48,019 nt of DNA from Pseudomonadota bacterium (GCA_023460715.1 JAEWPH010000278.1:1-48019); one strand, 5' to 3'; shown: positions 10,118 through 18,711, counted from the stretch's first letter. Notes: a model not told the origin generated them from the sequence alone. Numbers and translations are program-made.

Positions 10118-11541
10118 GGCTGCGGCTCCAGAACGGGTGGGGTAGGTTGGGGCGCGGCAGAGGAAGCGCTACCGGTGCGGTGGTGGGGGCGGAACGCATC
10201 GGCCGCATGGCGCGCGGGCAGCTGGTCGCCCTCGCCGAACAGGCGGCTGCGCAGCGTGCCTTCGGCGTAGGCGGTCTTGTAGACGCCCCGGCTCTGCAGT
10301 TCGGGCACCACGAGGTCGATGAAGGCTTCGTAGCTTTCGGGCACCACGGTGCGGCTCAGATTGAAGCCGTCCACGCCGGTCTCGGCCACCCACGACTGCA
10401 ACTCGTCCGCCACCTGCTGCGCATCGCCCACGATGGCCGGGTAGCGGCCGCCCAGCGAAAACAGTTCGAGCAGCTTGCGGCGCGTCCAGCCGTGCTGCTG
10501 CGCGGTGCGGCTGGCCGACTCGATGGCATTGCCGGGCGAGTAATCGACCGGCGCGTCCAGGTCGTACTGCGCGAAGTCGATTCCCGTGCTGGCGGCGAAG
10601 TGCGCCAGGCCCGCCTCGCGGCTGGCATGGCGCAGGTAGTCGGCGTGCTTCTCGCGTGCCTCGGCCTCGGTGCGGCCCGCCACCACGGCGGCGCCCACGA
10701 AGACCTTCACGTCATCGGGCCGGCGGCCCGCGCGCACCAGTTGCTCGCGCAGGGCCTGCACGGTCTTGCGCGCGGCCTCCTTGTTGGGCGGGGAGATGAA
10801 CACGCACTCGGCATGGCGCGCCGCGAACTGTTGGCCCCGGCCCGAGCTGCCGGCCTGGAACAGCACGGGCGTGCGCTGCGGCGACGGCTCGCTCAGGTGG
10901 TAGCCCTCCACATCGAAGTAGCGGCCGTGGTGCACCACCTTGTGCACACGCGCCGGGTCGGCGAACACGCGCGCGGCCTTGTCGCGGCGCACGGCGGTGT
11001 CTTCCCAACTGCCTTCCCAGAGTTTGTAGAGCACGTTCAGGTATTCGTCGGCGCGCTCGTAGCGCTCGTCGTGCGGCAGCTGCTGCGGCTGGCCCATGGC
11101 GCGGGCGGCGCTGTCCAGGTAGCCGGTGACCACGTTCCAGCCGATGCGGCCGTTCGTCAGGTGGTCGAGCGTGGAAAAGCGCCGCGCCAGCAGGTAGGGC
11201 GCGTCGTACGACAGGTTCACCGTCACGCCGAAGCCCAGATGCCGCGTGGCGGCGGCCATGGCCGGCACCAGCAGCAGCGGGTCGTTCACCGGCAGCTGGA
11301 TGGACTCACGCAGCGGCACATCCACGTTGCCCTGGTACACGTCGTAGGTGCCCACGATGTCGGCCAGGAACAGCCCGTCGAACAGGCCGCGCTCCAGCGT
11401 GCGGGCCAGGTCCGTCCAGTAGCTGAGCGTGCGGTAGTCGGTGGAGCGGTCGCGCGGATGCGTCCACAGGCCGTGGTTGATGTGGCCCACGCAGTTCATG
11501 TTGAACGCGTTGAGCAGGATGTGTTTTGGGGCTTGCGTCAC
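10114..11541 (-). CDS. NtaA/SnaA/DszA-family FMN-dependent monooxygenase
   Basis: Two-component flavin monooxygenase of the bacterial luciferase superfamily, NtaA/DszA branch, 475 residues. Family signatures are LNAFNMNCVGHINHGLW at the N-terminus, FDGLFLADIVGTYDVYQG, SYDAPYLLARRFSTLDHLTN, GRIGWNVVTGYLDSAARAMG, VLFQAGSSGRGQQFAARHAE and VDGFNLSRTVVPESYEAF. DszA opens dibenzothiophene sulfone, NtaA acts on nitrilotriacetate; both need external FMNH2. The sulfur operon context favours C-S cleavage of a sulfone or sulfonate-like compound, but the substrate is unknown. The last 45 residues are a low-complexity tail. It sits between MetQ paralogues 4 (28-bp gap) and 3 (4-bp overlap). It is not SsuD, which belongs to a different subgroup. 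Confidence 0.9.
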   Translation of the reverse strand: MTQAPKHILLNAFNMNCVGHINHGLWTHPRDRSTDYRTLSYWTDLARTLERGLFDGLFLADIVGTYDVYQGNVDVPLRESIQLPVNDPLLLVPAMAAATRHLGFGVTVNLSYDAPYLLARRFSTLDHLTNGRIGWNVVTGYLDSAARAMGQPQQLPHDERYERADEYLNVLYKLWEGSWEDTAVRRDKAARVFADPARVHKVVHHGRYFDVEGYHLSEPSPQRTPVLFQAGSSGRGQQFAARHAECVFISPPNKEAARKTVQALREQLVRAGRRPDDVKVFVGAAVVAGRTEAEAREKHADYLRHASREAGLAHFAASTGIDFAQYDLDAPVDYSPGNAIESASRTAQQHGWTRRKLLELFSLGGRYPAIVGDAQQVADELQSWVAETGVDGFNLSRTVVPESYEAFIDLVVPELQSRGVYKTAYAEGTLRSRLFGEGDQLPARHAADAFRPHHRTGSASSAAPQPTPPVLEPQP

Positions 11542-11569
11542 GGGCGGCTCCAGCGGTGGCCTTCGGGGC

Positions 11570-12388
11570 TCAGGGCTGCTGCAGCCACGTCAGGCGGTAC
11601 AGCTTCGGGTCGTTCAGGTAGAACGCATGGATGGCCTGGCGCACCGCGTCGGACGTCTTGTAGATGTTCAGGAACTGGGCGATGCGCGGGTCTGCCGCGC
11701 GGTCCTTGCGTGCCACGAACTGAATCGCCCAGGAGTCGTCTTCGTAGTTGGTGTAGGCCAGGCCCTTGGTGGCGTCGAAGGCCTTCGACGGGATGATGAA
11801 ATACGGAAAGCCCTGCGCCAGGTCTACGTCCTGTGTGGCGCGCACTAGCTGCGGGCCTTCGATCTCCACGAACCGCAGGTTCTTCGGGTTCGAGCGAATG
11901 TCCGCCTGCGTGCCCAGCAGTCCGGTGTCGGGCCGCAGCGTGATCAGGCCCGCGTGCTGCAACAGGCGCAGCGCGCGGCCGATGTTGACCGGGTCGCTGG
12001 CGATGGCGACGCGGGCACCCTGGGGCACGTCCGCCAGGGATTTGTGCCTGGTGGAGTACAGCCCCAGGTACGAGAGGATGCCCGGCTGCACACTGACGAA
12101 GGGCCAGCCCTTGCTGCGCACGGCATTGGCCAGGTAGTTGCTGTTCTGGTAGTAATTCAGGTCGATATCGCCGGCGTCCAGCGCCACGTTAGGCGTGGTC
12201 CAGTCGGTGAACTCCACCACCTGGATCTCCAGGCCCTGCTTGCGCGCTTCGCCCGCTGCCACTGCGACGGAATCGGCGAAAACGCCCGGCACCACGCCGA
12301 TCTTGAGGGGCGCCGCCAGCGCGCTGCCGGCGAGTGCGGCGGCACCGAGGAAGGTGAGAACTTGGCGAAGGAAATTGGGTGCGGTCAT
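11570..12388 (-). CDS. MetQ/NlpA-family substrate-binding protein (paralogue 4)
   Basis: Periplasmic binding protein, 272 residues, signal peptide ending GSALA before APLKIGVVPGVFADSV. It keeps FTDWTTPNVALDAGDIDLNYY but diverges from the other three at key places. YYQNSNYLANAV replaces FFQHQ(A/P)FLxNAI. ASDPVNIGRALRLLQHAGLI replaces [34 protein letters not shown] precedes the last third. It is the most distant of the four and probably has a different ligand. The ATG at 12388 was chosen because the signal peptide begins there; it lies 47 bp after the SfnB-type gene. Confidence 0.9.
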   Translation of the reverse strand: MTAPNFLRQVLTFLGAAALAGSALAAPLKIGVVPGVFADSVAVAAGEARKQGLEIQVVEFTDWTTPNVALDAGDIDLNYYQNSNYLANAVRSKGWPFVSVQPGILSYLGLYSTRHKSLADVPQGARVAIASDPVNIGRALRLLQHAGLITLRPDTGLLGTQADIRSNPKNLRFVEIEGPQLVRATQDVDLAQGFPYFIIPSKAFDATKGLAYTNYEDDSWAIQFVARKDRAADPRIAQFLNIYKTSDAVRQAIHAFYLNDPKLYRLTWLQQP

Positions 12389-12435
12389 GGTCGTCGTCAC
12401 AGGTGTCACACGTCGAATCGAAGCATCGGCAGAGG

Positions 12436-13716
12436 TCAGAGCGCGCCGTGGCGTGGCGGAATGCGGCCGTTGAGGTGGAAGTTGCCCACCGCGTGGTACT
12501 TCCAGCGCACCGGGTCGTGCAGCGTGTGCGTGCGGGCGTTGCGCCAGAAGCGGTCCAGGCCCTGCTGGCCCACCGTGGCGGACGTGCCGGCCAGCTCGAA
12601 CAGCCGCGTGCCGGCGTCCAGCGACGCGGTGGTGGTGAGCGCGCGCGCTTCGGCCACGGCGATGGAGGCTTCGGCCACGCTGCGCTCGGTGGCGTCGGCC
12701 TGCGCCGCATCCACGAAGCGGGCCGCCCGGCGCACCAGCGCCTCGGCCGCGCGGATGCCCACCGCGATGTCGCCCACCTGCTGAAGGAGCAGCGGGTCGT
12801 CCGCGGCACGCTCCACGCCGGCGTCGATCCAGGGGCGCGCATGCTCGCGCAGGTAGGGCAGCATGGCGGCGAAGGCGCCGCGGGCCAGACCCAGGTCGAT
12901 GGAGGCATGCAGCAGTTGCGCGAGCGGGCCGATGGGGGTCGGCCGCTCGAACGAGGCGAGGAACGGCACGACCGATGGCGCATCCACCTGCACGCCGTCG
13001 AAGCGCACGGAGCCGCTGCCCGTGACCCGCTGGCCGAAGCCGTCCCAGTCGTCGGTGATGTGCACGCCCTCGGCCGTGCGCGGCAAGAAGGCCAGGTAGG
13101 TGATGTTGCGGTCGCCCTCCTGTACCACGGAGAGGGTGGGAATCCAGTGCGCGAACAGGGCACCCGTGCAATAGAACTTCTGGCCGTGCACGCGGAAGCC
13201 GCCCGCGCCGTCGGGCACCAGGCGGGTCCGCCGCTGGAAGTCCCGGTGGCTGATTTCGGCCAGCGCATTGCCGAAGCGCTCCCCGGCGAGCGCGCGGCCG
13301 TAGAAGAAGCGCTTCTGTGCCTCGCTGCCGCCCACGCGCAACACCTCCAGGGCGTAGAAGTGGTTCTGCGGAATCTGGCCGAGCGAACCATCGGCGGCAC
13401 TCACCAGCGCCGTCACCTCGGCCAGCGTGCCGGCCGACAGGCCCGGACCGCCGTAGGCCCGGGGAATGGTGATGGTCCACAGGCCGGTGGCGACGAAGTC
13501 GTCCAGTTCGTCCCAGGGCAGCTGGCGTTCGCGGTCGCGCTGGACGGCACCGGGGGCGATCTGCGCGGCATAGCGCTGCGCAGCGGCAATGGCCTCGGCA
13601 TCGGTCGTGATGCGCCGGGGCGTGCCCCGCGGGGCGCGGGCCGGGGTGGGAGAGGCCGGCGCAGCCGCAGACGTTGCGGGGGCGGAAGGATCGAGGAGGG
13701 CGTGCAGCGAAGACAT
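12436..13716 (-). CDS. sfnB: SfnB-family sulfur acquisition oxidoreductase (copy 1)
   Basis: Acyl-CoA dehydrogenase-fold flavoenzyme of the SfnB family, 426 residues. Typical segments are TDAEAIAAAQRYAAQIAPGA, IPRAYGG, IPQNHF (115-120), KFYCTGALFAHW, DDWDGFGQRVTGSGSV and the C-terminal WRNARTHTLHDPVRWKYHAV. The THTLHDPVRWK block is shared with DszC and argues for monooxygenase chemistry on a sulfur compound rather than acyl-CoA dehydrogenation. The ATG at 13716 is preferred; an in-frame GTG at 13725 would add three residues. A 13-bp gap separates it from SfnB copy 2, so the two are cotranscribed. Confidence 0.9.
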   Translation of the reverse strand: MSSLHALLDPSAPATSAAAPASPTPARAPRGTPRRITTDAEAIAAAQRYAAQIAPGAVQRDRERQLPWDELDDFVATGLWTITIPRAYGGPGLSAGTLAEVTALVSAADGSLGQIPQNHFYALEVLRVGGSEAQKRFFYGRALAGERFGNALAEISHRDFQRRTRLVPDGAGGFRVHGQKFYCTGALFAHWIPTLSVVQEGDRNITYLAFLPRTAEGVHITDDWDGFGQRVTGSGSVRFDGVQVDAPSVVPFLASFERPTPIGPLAQLLHASIDLGLARGAFAAMLPYLREHARPWIDAGVERAADDPLLLQQVGDIAVGIRAAEALVRRAARFVDAAQADATERSVAEASIAVAEARALTTTASLDAGTRLFELAGTSATVGQQGLDRFWRNARTHTLHDPVRWKYHAVGNFHLNGRIPPRHGAL

Positions 13717-13729
13717 GGCGGGCACCTGT

Positions 13730-14971
13730 TCAGTTCCACGAATGCCGCGCGGGCAGGGCGCCGTTCAGGCGGTAGTTGCCCACCAGGTGGAGCTTCCAGC
13801 GCACCGGGTCGTGCAGCGTGTGCACGCGGGCGTTGCGCCAGTGGCGGCCCAGGTTGGGTGCGGAGCGCGTGGCGGAAGAGCCGGCCAGCTCGAACAGCTT
13901 CTCGCTGGCCTGCAGGGCGATGCGGGTGGTGAGCACCTTGGCCTCGGCCACGGCGACCGAGGCGCGGGCGCTGTCGTCGGCGCTGAGCGTGCCCTGCGCC
14001 GCCAGCGTGTCGAACAGCGCGCCGGTCTCGCGCAGCACCTCGCGGGCGGCATGCAGGTCGATATGCAGGCGCCCTACGTCGGCGATGACATACGGGTCGT
14101 CGTGCGCATGTTGCACGCCCGAATCGACCCAGGGCCGCGAGCGCTCGCGCACGAAGCGCTGGGCGTCCGCCACCGCGGCCTCGGCAATGCCCTGGTCGAT
14201 GGCGGCCTGCAGCAATTGCGACGTGGGGCCGAAGAGGCCCGGCCGGTCGGCCAGCTGCCATACGGGCAGCACGTCGTCGGCGTGCACCGGCACGTCGTCG
14301 AACACCACGGTGCCGCTGGCGGTAGTGCGCTGGCCGAAGGCGTCCCAGTCGTCGATGACGGTCAGGCCGGGCGCCTCGCGCGGCACCCAGGCCTGCACTG
14401 CGCGGCCCGCGTCGTCAATGGCGCGCGCGGGGATGCGGTGGGCGAAGAGCGCGCCCGTGGAATAGAAGCGCTTGCCGGTCAACCGCAGACCGTCTGGCGT
14501 GCTGCGCAGGCGGGTGCCGCTGTGCAGGATCGTGGCAGCGCCGTCCACCTTGCGCTCCGGCCCGGCGTTGCCCAGCCGGCGGCCGGCCAGCACCTCGCCG
14601 TAGAAGCGCTGCTTCTGCGCATCGGTGCCGATCTCGCGCAGCACGCCCAGCAGGCCGAAATGGTTCTGCGGAATCTGCCCGATGGACGGATCCGCCGCGT
14701 TCAGGATCACGAACACTTCGGCCAGCGTGGCGTAAGAAACCTGCGCGCCGCCGTAGGCGCGGGGCACGGTGATGGCGCCCAGCCCGCTGGCGGACCAGCG
14801 GTCCAGCTCGGTCCAAGGCAGGATGCGTTGGCTGTCGCGCTCGGCCGCGCCTTGGGCGAAGTCAGCGGCCAGACGGTGCGCGGCGGCGATGGCCTCGGCG
14901 TCGGTGGCGATGTGTGCCACGGGGCCCGGTGCGCCTGGCAGGCGCGTGTGTGATGCAGATCGTGCGGTCAT
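13730..14971 (-). CDS. sfnB: SfnB-family sulfur acquisition oxidoreductase (copy 2)
   Basis: Second SfnB-type enzyme, 413 residues, clearly paralogous to copy 1: TDAEAIAAAHRLAADFAQGA, IPQNHFGLLGVL, KRFYSTGALFAHRIPA, DDWDAFGQRTTASGTV, WRNARVHTLHDPVRWKLHLV. The SfnB active-site layout is kept, with YST in place of YCT. It is the first gene of the nine-gene operon running to metI. The sulfur-locus motif is centred about 50 bp upstream of its ATG. Two SfnB copies back to back suggest either two substrates or sequential steps such as sulfide to sulfoxide to sulfone, as DszC does; this is inference. Confidence 0.9.
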   Translation of the reverse strand: MTARSASHTRLPGAPGPVAHIATDAEAIAAAHRLAADFAQGAAERDSQRILPWTELDRWSASGLGAITVPRAYGGAQVSYATLAEVFVILNAADPSIGQIPQNHFGLLGVLREIGTDAQKQRFYGEVLAGRRLGNAGPERKVDGAATILHSGTRLRSTPDGLRLTGKRFYSTGALFAHRIPARAIDDAGRAVQAWVPREAPGLTVIDDWDAFGQRTTASGTVVFDDVPVHADDVLPVWQLADRPGLFGPTSQLLQAAIDQGIAEAAVADAQRFVRERSRPWVDSGVQHAHDDPYVIADVGRLHIDLHAAREVLRETGALFDTLAAQGTLSADDSARASVAVAEAKVLTTRIALQASEKLFELAGSSATRSAPNLGRHWRNARVHTLHDPVRWKLHLVGNYRLNGALPARHSWN

Positions 14972-15004
14972 GGTTCGATTGGAGACCGTGCAGGCGCAGC
15001 GTGG

Positions 15005-15031
15005 TGCGAAGGAATCGGCGCATGGATATGC
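15005..15031 (-). promoter_or_regulatory. Shared sulfur-locus motif, copy B
   Basis: Read on the minus strand: GCATAT, then CCATGCGCC, then GATTCCTTCGCA. It is 33 bp upstream of the SfnB copy 2 start. Exactly 44 nt downstream of the motif start is GGTCTCCAATCG (14987-14976), matching GGTCTTCAATCC at the same distance in copy A. This looks like a conserved activator site plus -10 region. Confidence 0.6.
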
Positions 15032-15076
15032 AATTTGGTTGCAAGGCGCCCGGACCGCGCGGCGCGGCGGCACGCG

Positions 15077-15109
15077 CCACCGCTGCCGCCTGAAGCACTG
15101 CAGCGGTGG
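15077..15109 (-). terminator. Stem-loop after livF (possible terminator)
   Basis: Perfect 10-bp stem CCACCGCTGC / GCAGCGGTGG with a 13-nt loop, 28 bp beyond the livF stop and upstream of motif copy B. There is no T tract, so intrinsic termination is doubtful. It may separate the two leftward operons or slow polymerase. Confidence 0.4.
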
Positions 15110-15137
15110 TGTGTCCGGACGGCCTGGCGCCGGTGTC

Positions 15138-15935
15138 TCAGGCGGCCCGGGCGAGCGCGGTGGCTGCCGGTGCGGTGCCGTCCGCCGGTCCGAAGTAGAA
15201 ATGCCGGATGTCTTCGCCCTGGCGCAGCGCACCGGCCGGGCCCGACAGCACCGCCCGCCCCGTATCCAGCACCGTGGCCCGGTCCGCATACTGCAGCGCC
15301 ACGGCGGAGTTCTGCTCGGCCACCAGCAGCGTCAACCCTTCCTCGCGGTTCAGCCGCTTGAGCTGGGCGAAGATCTCCTGCACCACGCGCGGCGCCAGAC
15401 CCATGGAGGGCTCGTCCAGCACCAGAAGGCGCGGGCGCGACATCAGCGCGCGGCCGATGGCGGTCATCTGTTGCTCGCCGCCGGAAGTGAGTCCAGCGGG
15501 CGTGCGCCGCTTGTCCCGCAGGCGCGGAAAGAGCGCGTACACCCGTTCCAGGTCCTGCGCGATCTCGCTGCGCCGCGCGCTGCGGCCCAGGGCGCCGGTG
15601 ACCAGGTTGTCCTCCACCGACAGGCTGGGAAAGCAGTGCCGGCCTTCCAGCACCGGCACCAGCCCGGCACGCACCAGCGTGGCCGGACTGGCGAATGCCA
15701 CGTCCTGGCCGTCGTAGGTGATGCGGCCGGCTGTGACCTGCCCGCGCTCTGCCGGCAGCAGGTGCGACACGGCCTTGAGCGTGGTGGACTTGCCGGCGCC
15801 GTTGGCGCCCAGCAGCGCGTGGGTCTCGCCGGCCCGTACATCGAAGCTGACGCCGTGCAGCGCGGCGATGGCGCCCTGGTACACGGCTTCCACCGCATCG
15901 ACCGTGAGCAGCGGGGCGGGGTTGTTCGCGCTCAT
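15138..15935 (-). CDS. livF: Branched-chain-type ABC transporter ATP-binding protein, LivF type
   Basis: ATPase of the HAAT (hydrophobic amino acid transporter) family, 265 residues. Walker A GANGAGKS is at 43-50, the signature region reads LTSGGEQQMTAIGRAL, Walker B is LLVLDEPSMGLAP and LLVAEQNSAVAL is the LivF-type H-loop. The start follows the stop of the DszC-like gene by 5 bp. It is physically separated from the other liv genes by that enzyme gene, but belongs to the same leftward operon. The extension AGALRQGEDIRHFYFGPADG after the core is typical of LivF. Substrate unknown; a sulfur compound is inferred from context. Confidence 0.9.
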   Translation of the reverse strand: MSANNPAPLLTVDAVEAVYQGAIAALHGVSFDVRAGETHALLGANGAGKSTTLKAVSHLLPAERGQVTAGRITYDGQDVAFASPATLVRAGLVPVLEGRHCFPSLSVEDNLVTGALGRSARRSEIAQDLERVYALFPRLRDKRRTPAGLTSGGEQQMTAIGRALMSRPRLLVLDEPSMGLAPRVVQEIFAQLKRLNREEGLTLLVAEQNSAVALQYADRATVLDTGRAVLSGPAGALRQGEDIRHFYFGPADGTAPAATALARAA

Positions 15936-15940
15936 GGACG

Positions 15941-17266
15941 TCAGGCCGCGCGCGCCAGGGGCCGGGCCTGCGCCGCGTTGGCTGCCGCGCCGGCAGCCTC
16001 TGCAGGCGCCACGGCCGCAGGCCGGCCCAGCCCCGCGCCGATCTGCCACACGTAGGGCGGCTCGGTGCCGTTGATGTGCCAGTCGCCCACGATGCGGGCC
16101 TTGTAGATCACCGGGTTGTGCGATGCCACGGTGCGCGCGTTGCGCCAGTGCCGGTCCAGCGACTGCGAAGTGCTGGCGGCCGAGGCGCCCAGCCCGTTGA
16201 AGAACTGGCTGGCCGCGCGCAACACGGACTCGGTCAGCACCACCTGGCCCAGGCCCGACTCCAGCTCGGCATCGATGTTGGCCTGCTTTTCCTCTTCGGC
16301 CGTGCCGTGCCAGTGCGCGTCGTAGGCGCGCTGGGCGGCAAAGGCGGCGCGTACGGCGGTGGCCTCGGCCGCATAGGCGGTGGCCGCCACCTCGCCCACC
16401 ACCTGCTGCACCTGCACGTCCTGCGCCACGCTGGGCGCGTTGCCGGTGCTGAAGATGCGCTTGCGGCCGCGCACCTGGGCGGCGGCGTCGCGCGTGATGG
16501 CGCGGGCGATGCCGGCCAGCGTGGCCAGGTGGAACAGCTGGTAGAAGGCTGTCTGGTACTTGAAGCGGTCGGCAAACAGAAAGATGTTTTCCGGCTCCAC
16601 CTCGGCGTTCTCGTACACCGAGGTGCCGCTGCCCGTGGTGCGCTGGCCGAAGCCGTCCCAGTCGTCGTGGTGCGTCACGCCGGGCTGGCGCGCGCGCACG
16701 GCGGCGATCACGTCCAGGCCGTCGCCATCGCCCGGCCCGTCGCGGCGGGCGTACAGATCGATCCAGTCCGCGAAGATGCTGCCGGTGCTGTAGAACTTGC
16801 GGCCGTTGACCACCCAGCGGCCGTCCTCCGTGGGCGTCACGCGCGTGATCACGTCGCCGATGGCCACGTTGCCGACTTCGGTCCAGGCGTTGCCGGCCAG
16901 GTCGCCTTCGGCAAAGCGCCACAACCACACGATGTTGGCCGCATCGCGCGGCGCATTGAGCCGGTCTTCGACGAACGCGAAGTGCCCGCGCAGCGCCTGC
17001 ACGATGTTGGAGTCGGCCTCGGCCAGCTCCACCAGCAACTGGAACAGCTGCGGCAGCGTGGCACCGTCGCCGCCGTGTTCCACGGGCACGCGCAGCGCGC
17101 CGAAGCGTGCGTCCTTGAGCCACTGGATGGGCTCATGGCCCAGCTGGCGCTGCTGCTCGCGCTCAAGCGCGGTGGCCTGGATGCGCGCGAAGACGGGGCG
17201 GTACTTGTCAGCGATGGCCTCGTAGGCCGGGCCGAGGATCGAGGGCGTGCGGTAAGCGGTGGTCAT
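15941..17266 (-). CDS. DszC/SfnB-like flavin monooxygenase inside the transporter operon
   Basis: Acyl-CoA dehydrogenase-fold protein, 441 residues. Segments seen are VPVEHGGDGATLPQLFQLL, RGHFAFVEDRLNAPRD, GRKFYSTGSIFADWIDLYA, DDWDGFGQRTTGSGTSV and HWRNARTVASHNPVIYKARI. The histidine of the C-terminal block is kept (ASHNP in place of TLHDP), consistent with the monooxygenase branch. It has a 35-residue Ala-rich tail. It lies 35 bp after the binding-protein gene and 5 bp before livF, so enzyme and transporter are made together. This suggests it acts on the compound the transporter brings in. Confidence 0.88.
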   Translation of the reverse strand: MTTAYRTPSILGPAYEAIADKYRPVFARIQATALEREQQRQLGHEPIQWLKDARFGALRVPVEHGGDGATLPQLFQLLVELAEADSNIVQALRGHFAFVEDRLNAPRDAANIVWLWRFAEGDLAGNAWTEVGNVAIGDVITRVTPTEDGRWVVNGRKFYSTGSIFADWIDLYARRDGPGDGDGLDVIAAVRARQPGVTHHDDWDGFGQRTTGSGTSVYENAEVEPENIFLFADRFKYQTAFYQLFHLATLAGIARAITRDAAAQVRGRKRIFSTGNAPSVAQDVQVQQVVGEVAATAYAAEATAVRAAFAAQRAYDAHWHGTAEEEKQANIDAELESGLGQVVLTESVLRAASQFFNGLGASAASTSQSLDRHWRNARTVASHNPVIYKARIVGDWHINGTEPPYVWQIGAGLGRPAAVAPAEAAGAAANAAQARPLARAA

Positions 17267-17301
17267 GACGTCGCTCCGGATGAATGGAAGAAGGAGACGG
17301 A

Positions 17302-18633
17302 TCAGTCGTCGATGCTCTTGCGCACCTTCACGTTCTTTTCCTTGGCGTACGCCAGGGACGACTTCTCGATGATCGGGCGCAGCAGCTTCCAGTCCGGCGC
17401 GATCCAGTCGGAGACGACCTTCCACTGCGTGCCGTCACACTGCTGGAAGGCCACGCGGCCATCGCCTTCGTGGTTGTCCCAGGTCACGTGTATGGAATGG
17501 AACAGGCCCTTGGCGCCCAAAGCGGCGGCGCGGGCTTCGTCGATCTGCAGGTTCTCCAGGCCCCAGCGCACTTCGTCGCCGGTGAGGGTGCGCTTGCCGA
17601 ACTTCGCCTGCGCGATGCGGATGGCCTCCACGTTCAGGATGCCGTTGAGCACACCGAGGTTGTGATAGACGCTGCCGATGCGTTTCTTGTCCTGCAGGTT
17701 GCCCTTGCCGGCGTCGTACACGGTCTTCACGATGTCCTGCAGCACGGGGTATTGCGTGCCGGGCGCCACCGAGGTGATGGCGACGTAGCCCTTGGCGGCG
17801 TCGCCCGCGGGAATCACGTCTTCTTCGGAGTTGGACCAGATGTTGCCCACGATGCGGTCGGCCGGAAAGCCGGTCTTCTGCGCGGTCTTGAGCGCCACCG
17901 GGTTCATCACGCCCCAGCCGCGCAGCACCACGAAGTCGGGCTTGGCGCGGCGAATGGCCAGCCACTGCGACTGCTGCTCGTTGCCGGGGTGCGGCACTTC
18001 GATCTGCTGCACGGTGAAGCCGTACTGCTTGGCGAGCAGCTCATAGATCGGAATGGTTTCCTTGCCGTAGGGCGAGCCGTGGTACAGCACCACGATCTTC
18101 TTGCCCTTGAGCTTGTCGATGCCACCGGCCTTGGTGCCCAGGTAGTTCACGATGCCCGAGGTCTCGCTGTACGGGTTGACCAGCAACGGGAAGATGTACT
18201 TGAACACGCGCCCGTCGGTGGTGTCGGTGCGGCCGTGGTTGATGGTGAGCAGTGGCACCTTGTCGGCCGTCACCCGGTCGATCAGCGCATAGGCGATGCC
18301 CACCGACAGCGGGTTCCATGCGGCGATGCCGGGGCGGGTCTTGAGGCGCTCGTACACCTCCACGCCGCGCTCCACCTCGTACTGGGTCTCGCCCTCTTCC
18401 CAGGTCAGCTTGACGCCGCCTACGCCGCCGTCGCGGGTGTTGACGAGATTCAGGTAGTCGATGAAGCCGCCGAAGAAGCCGGTGCCGCCGGCCGCATAGG
18501 GGCCGACGCGGTAGCTCTGCAGCGGGAAGAACTGTTCCTGCGGTTTGGCGGCCTGGGCGTGTGCGGCCTGCAGGCCGGTGAGGGCGAGCGCGCCGATGAG
18601 CGCGGCGGTTTTCAGATGGCGGACGAGGGACAT
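17302..18633 (-). CDS. livK: Branched-chain-type ABC transporter substrate-binding protein
   Basis: Periplasmic binding protein of the type I (LivJ/LivK, urea/amide) fold, 443 residues, longer than LivK itself. The signal peptide is MSLVRHLKTAALIGALALTG with cleavage near AHAQA. Characteristic segments are GTGFFGGFIDYLNLVNTRDGG, LTWEEGETQYEVERGVEVYE, VPLLTINHGRTDTTDGRVF and KIVVLYHGSPYGKETIPIYE. These occur in a subgroup annotated as ABC transporter substrate-binding protein of unknown ligand. The start at 18633 was chosen because the signal peptide begins there. It is cotranscribed with livM upstream and the DszC-like gene downstream. Confidence 0.88.
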   Translation of the reverse strand: MSLVRHLKTAALIGALALTGLQAAHAQAAKPQEQFFPLQSYRVGPYAAGGTGFFGGFIDYLNLVNTRDGGVGGVKLTWEEGETQYEVERGVEVYERLKTRPGIAAWNPLSVGIAYALIDRVTADKVPLLTINHGRTDTTDGRVFKYIFPLLVNPYSETSGIVNYLGTKAGGIDKLKGKKIVVLYHGSPYGKETIPIYELLAKQYGFTVQQIEVPHPGNEQQSQWLAIRRAKPDFVVLRGWGVMNPVALKTAQKTGFPADRIVGNIWSNSEEDVIPAGDAAKGYVAITSVAPGTQYPVLQDIVKTVYDAGKGNLQDKKRIGSVYHNLGVLNGILNVEAIRIAQAKFGKRTLTGDEVRWGLENLQIDEARAAALGAKGLFHSIHVTWDNHEGDGRVAFQQCDGTQWKVVSDWIAPDWKLLRPIIEKSSLAYAKEKNVKVRKSIDD

Positions 18634-18711
18634 GGAAAGCACTCCTGGGAAAAGTGGATGAGTTGAATCGGGCAAGGCGAACAGAAGGCGGAAGATGGAA
18701 GGCAGACGTGT

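Noticed and set aside
10114..11541. Calling the FMN monooxygenase SsuD (alkanesulfonate monooxygenase).
   Set aside because: The motifs (LNAFNMNCVGHINHGLW, GWNVVTGYLDSAARAMG) belong to the NtaA/SnaA/DszA group, which is longer and distinct from SsuD.
14971..15060. Sigma-54 promoter (GG-N10-GC) for the SfnB operon, suggested by the nearby activator gene.
   Set aside because: No element with correct GG and GC spacing was found near the start. The shared GCATAA motif with a -10-like box fits better.
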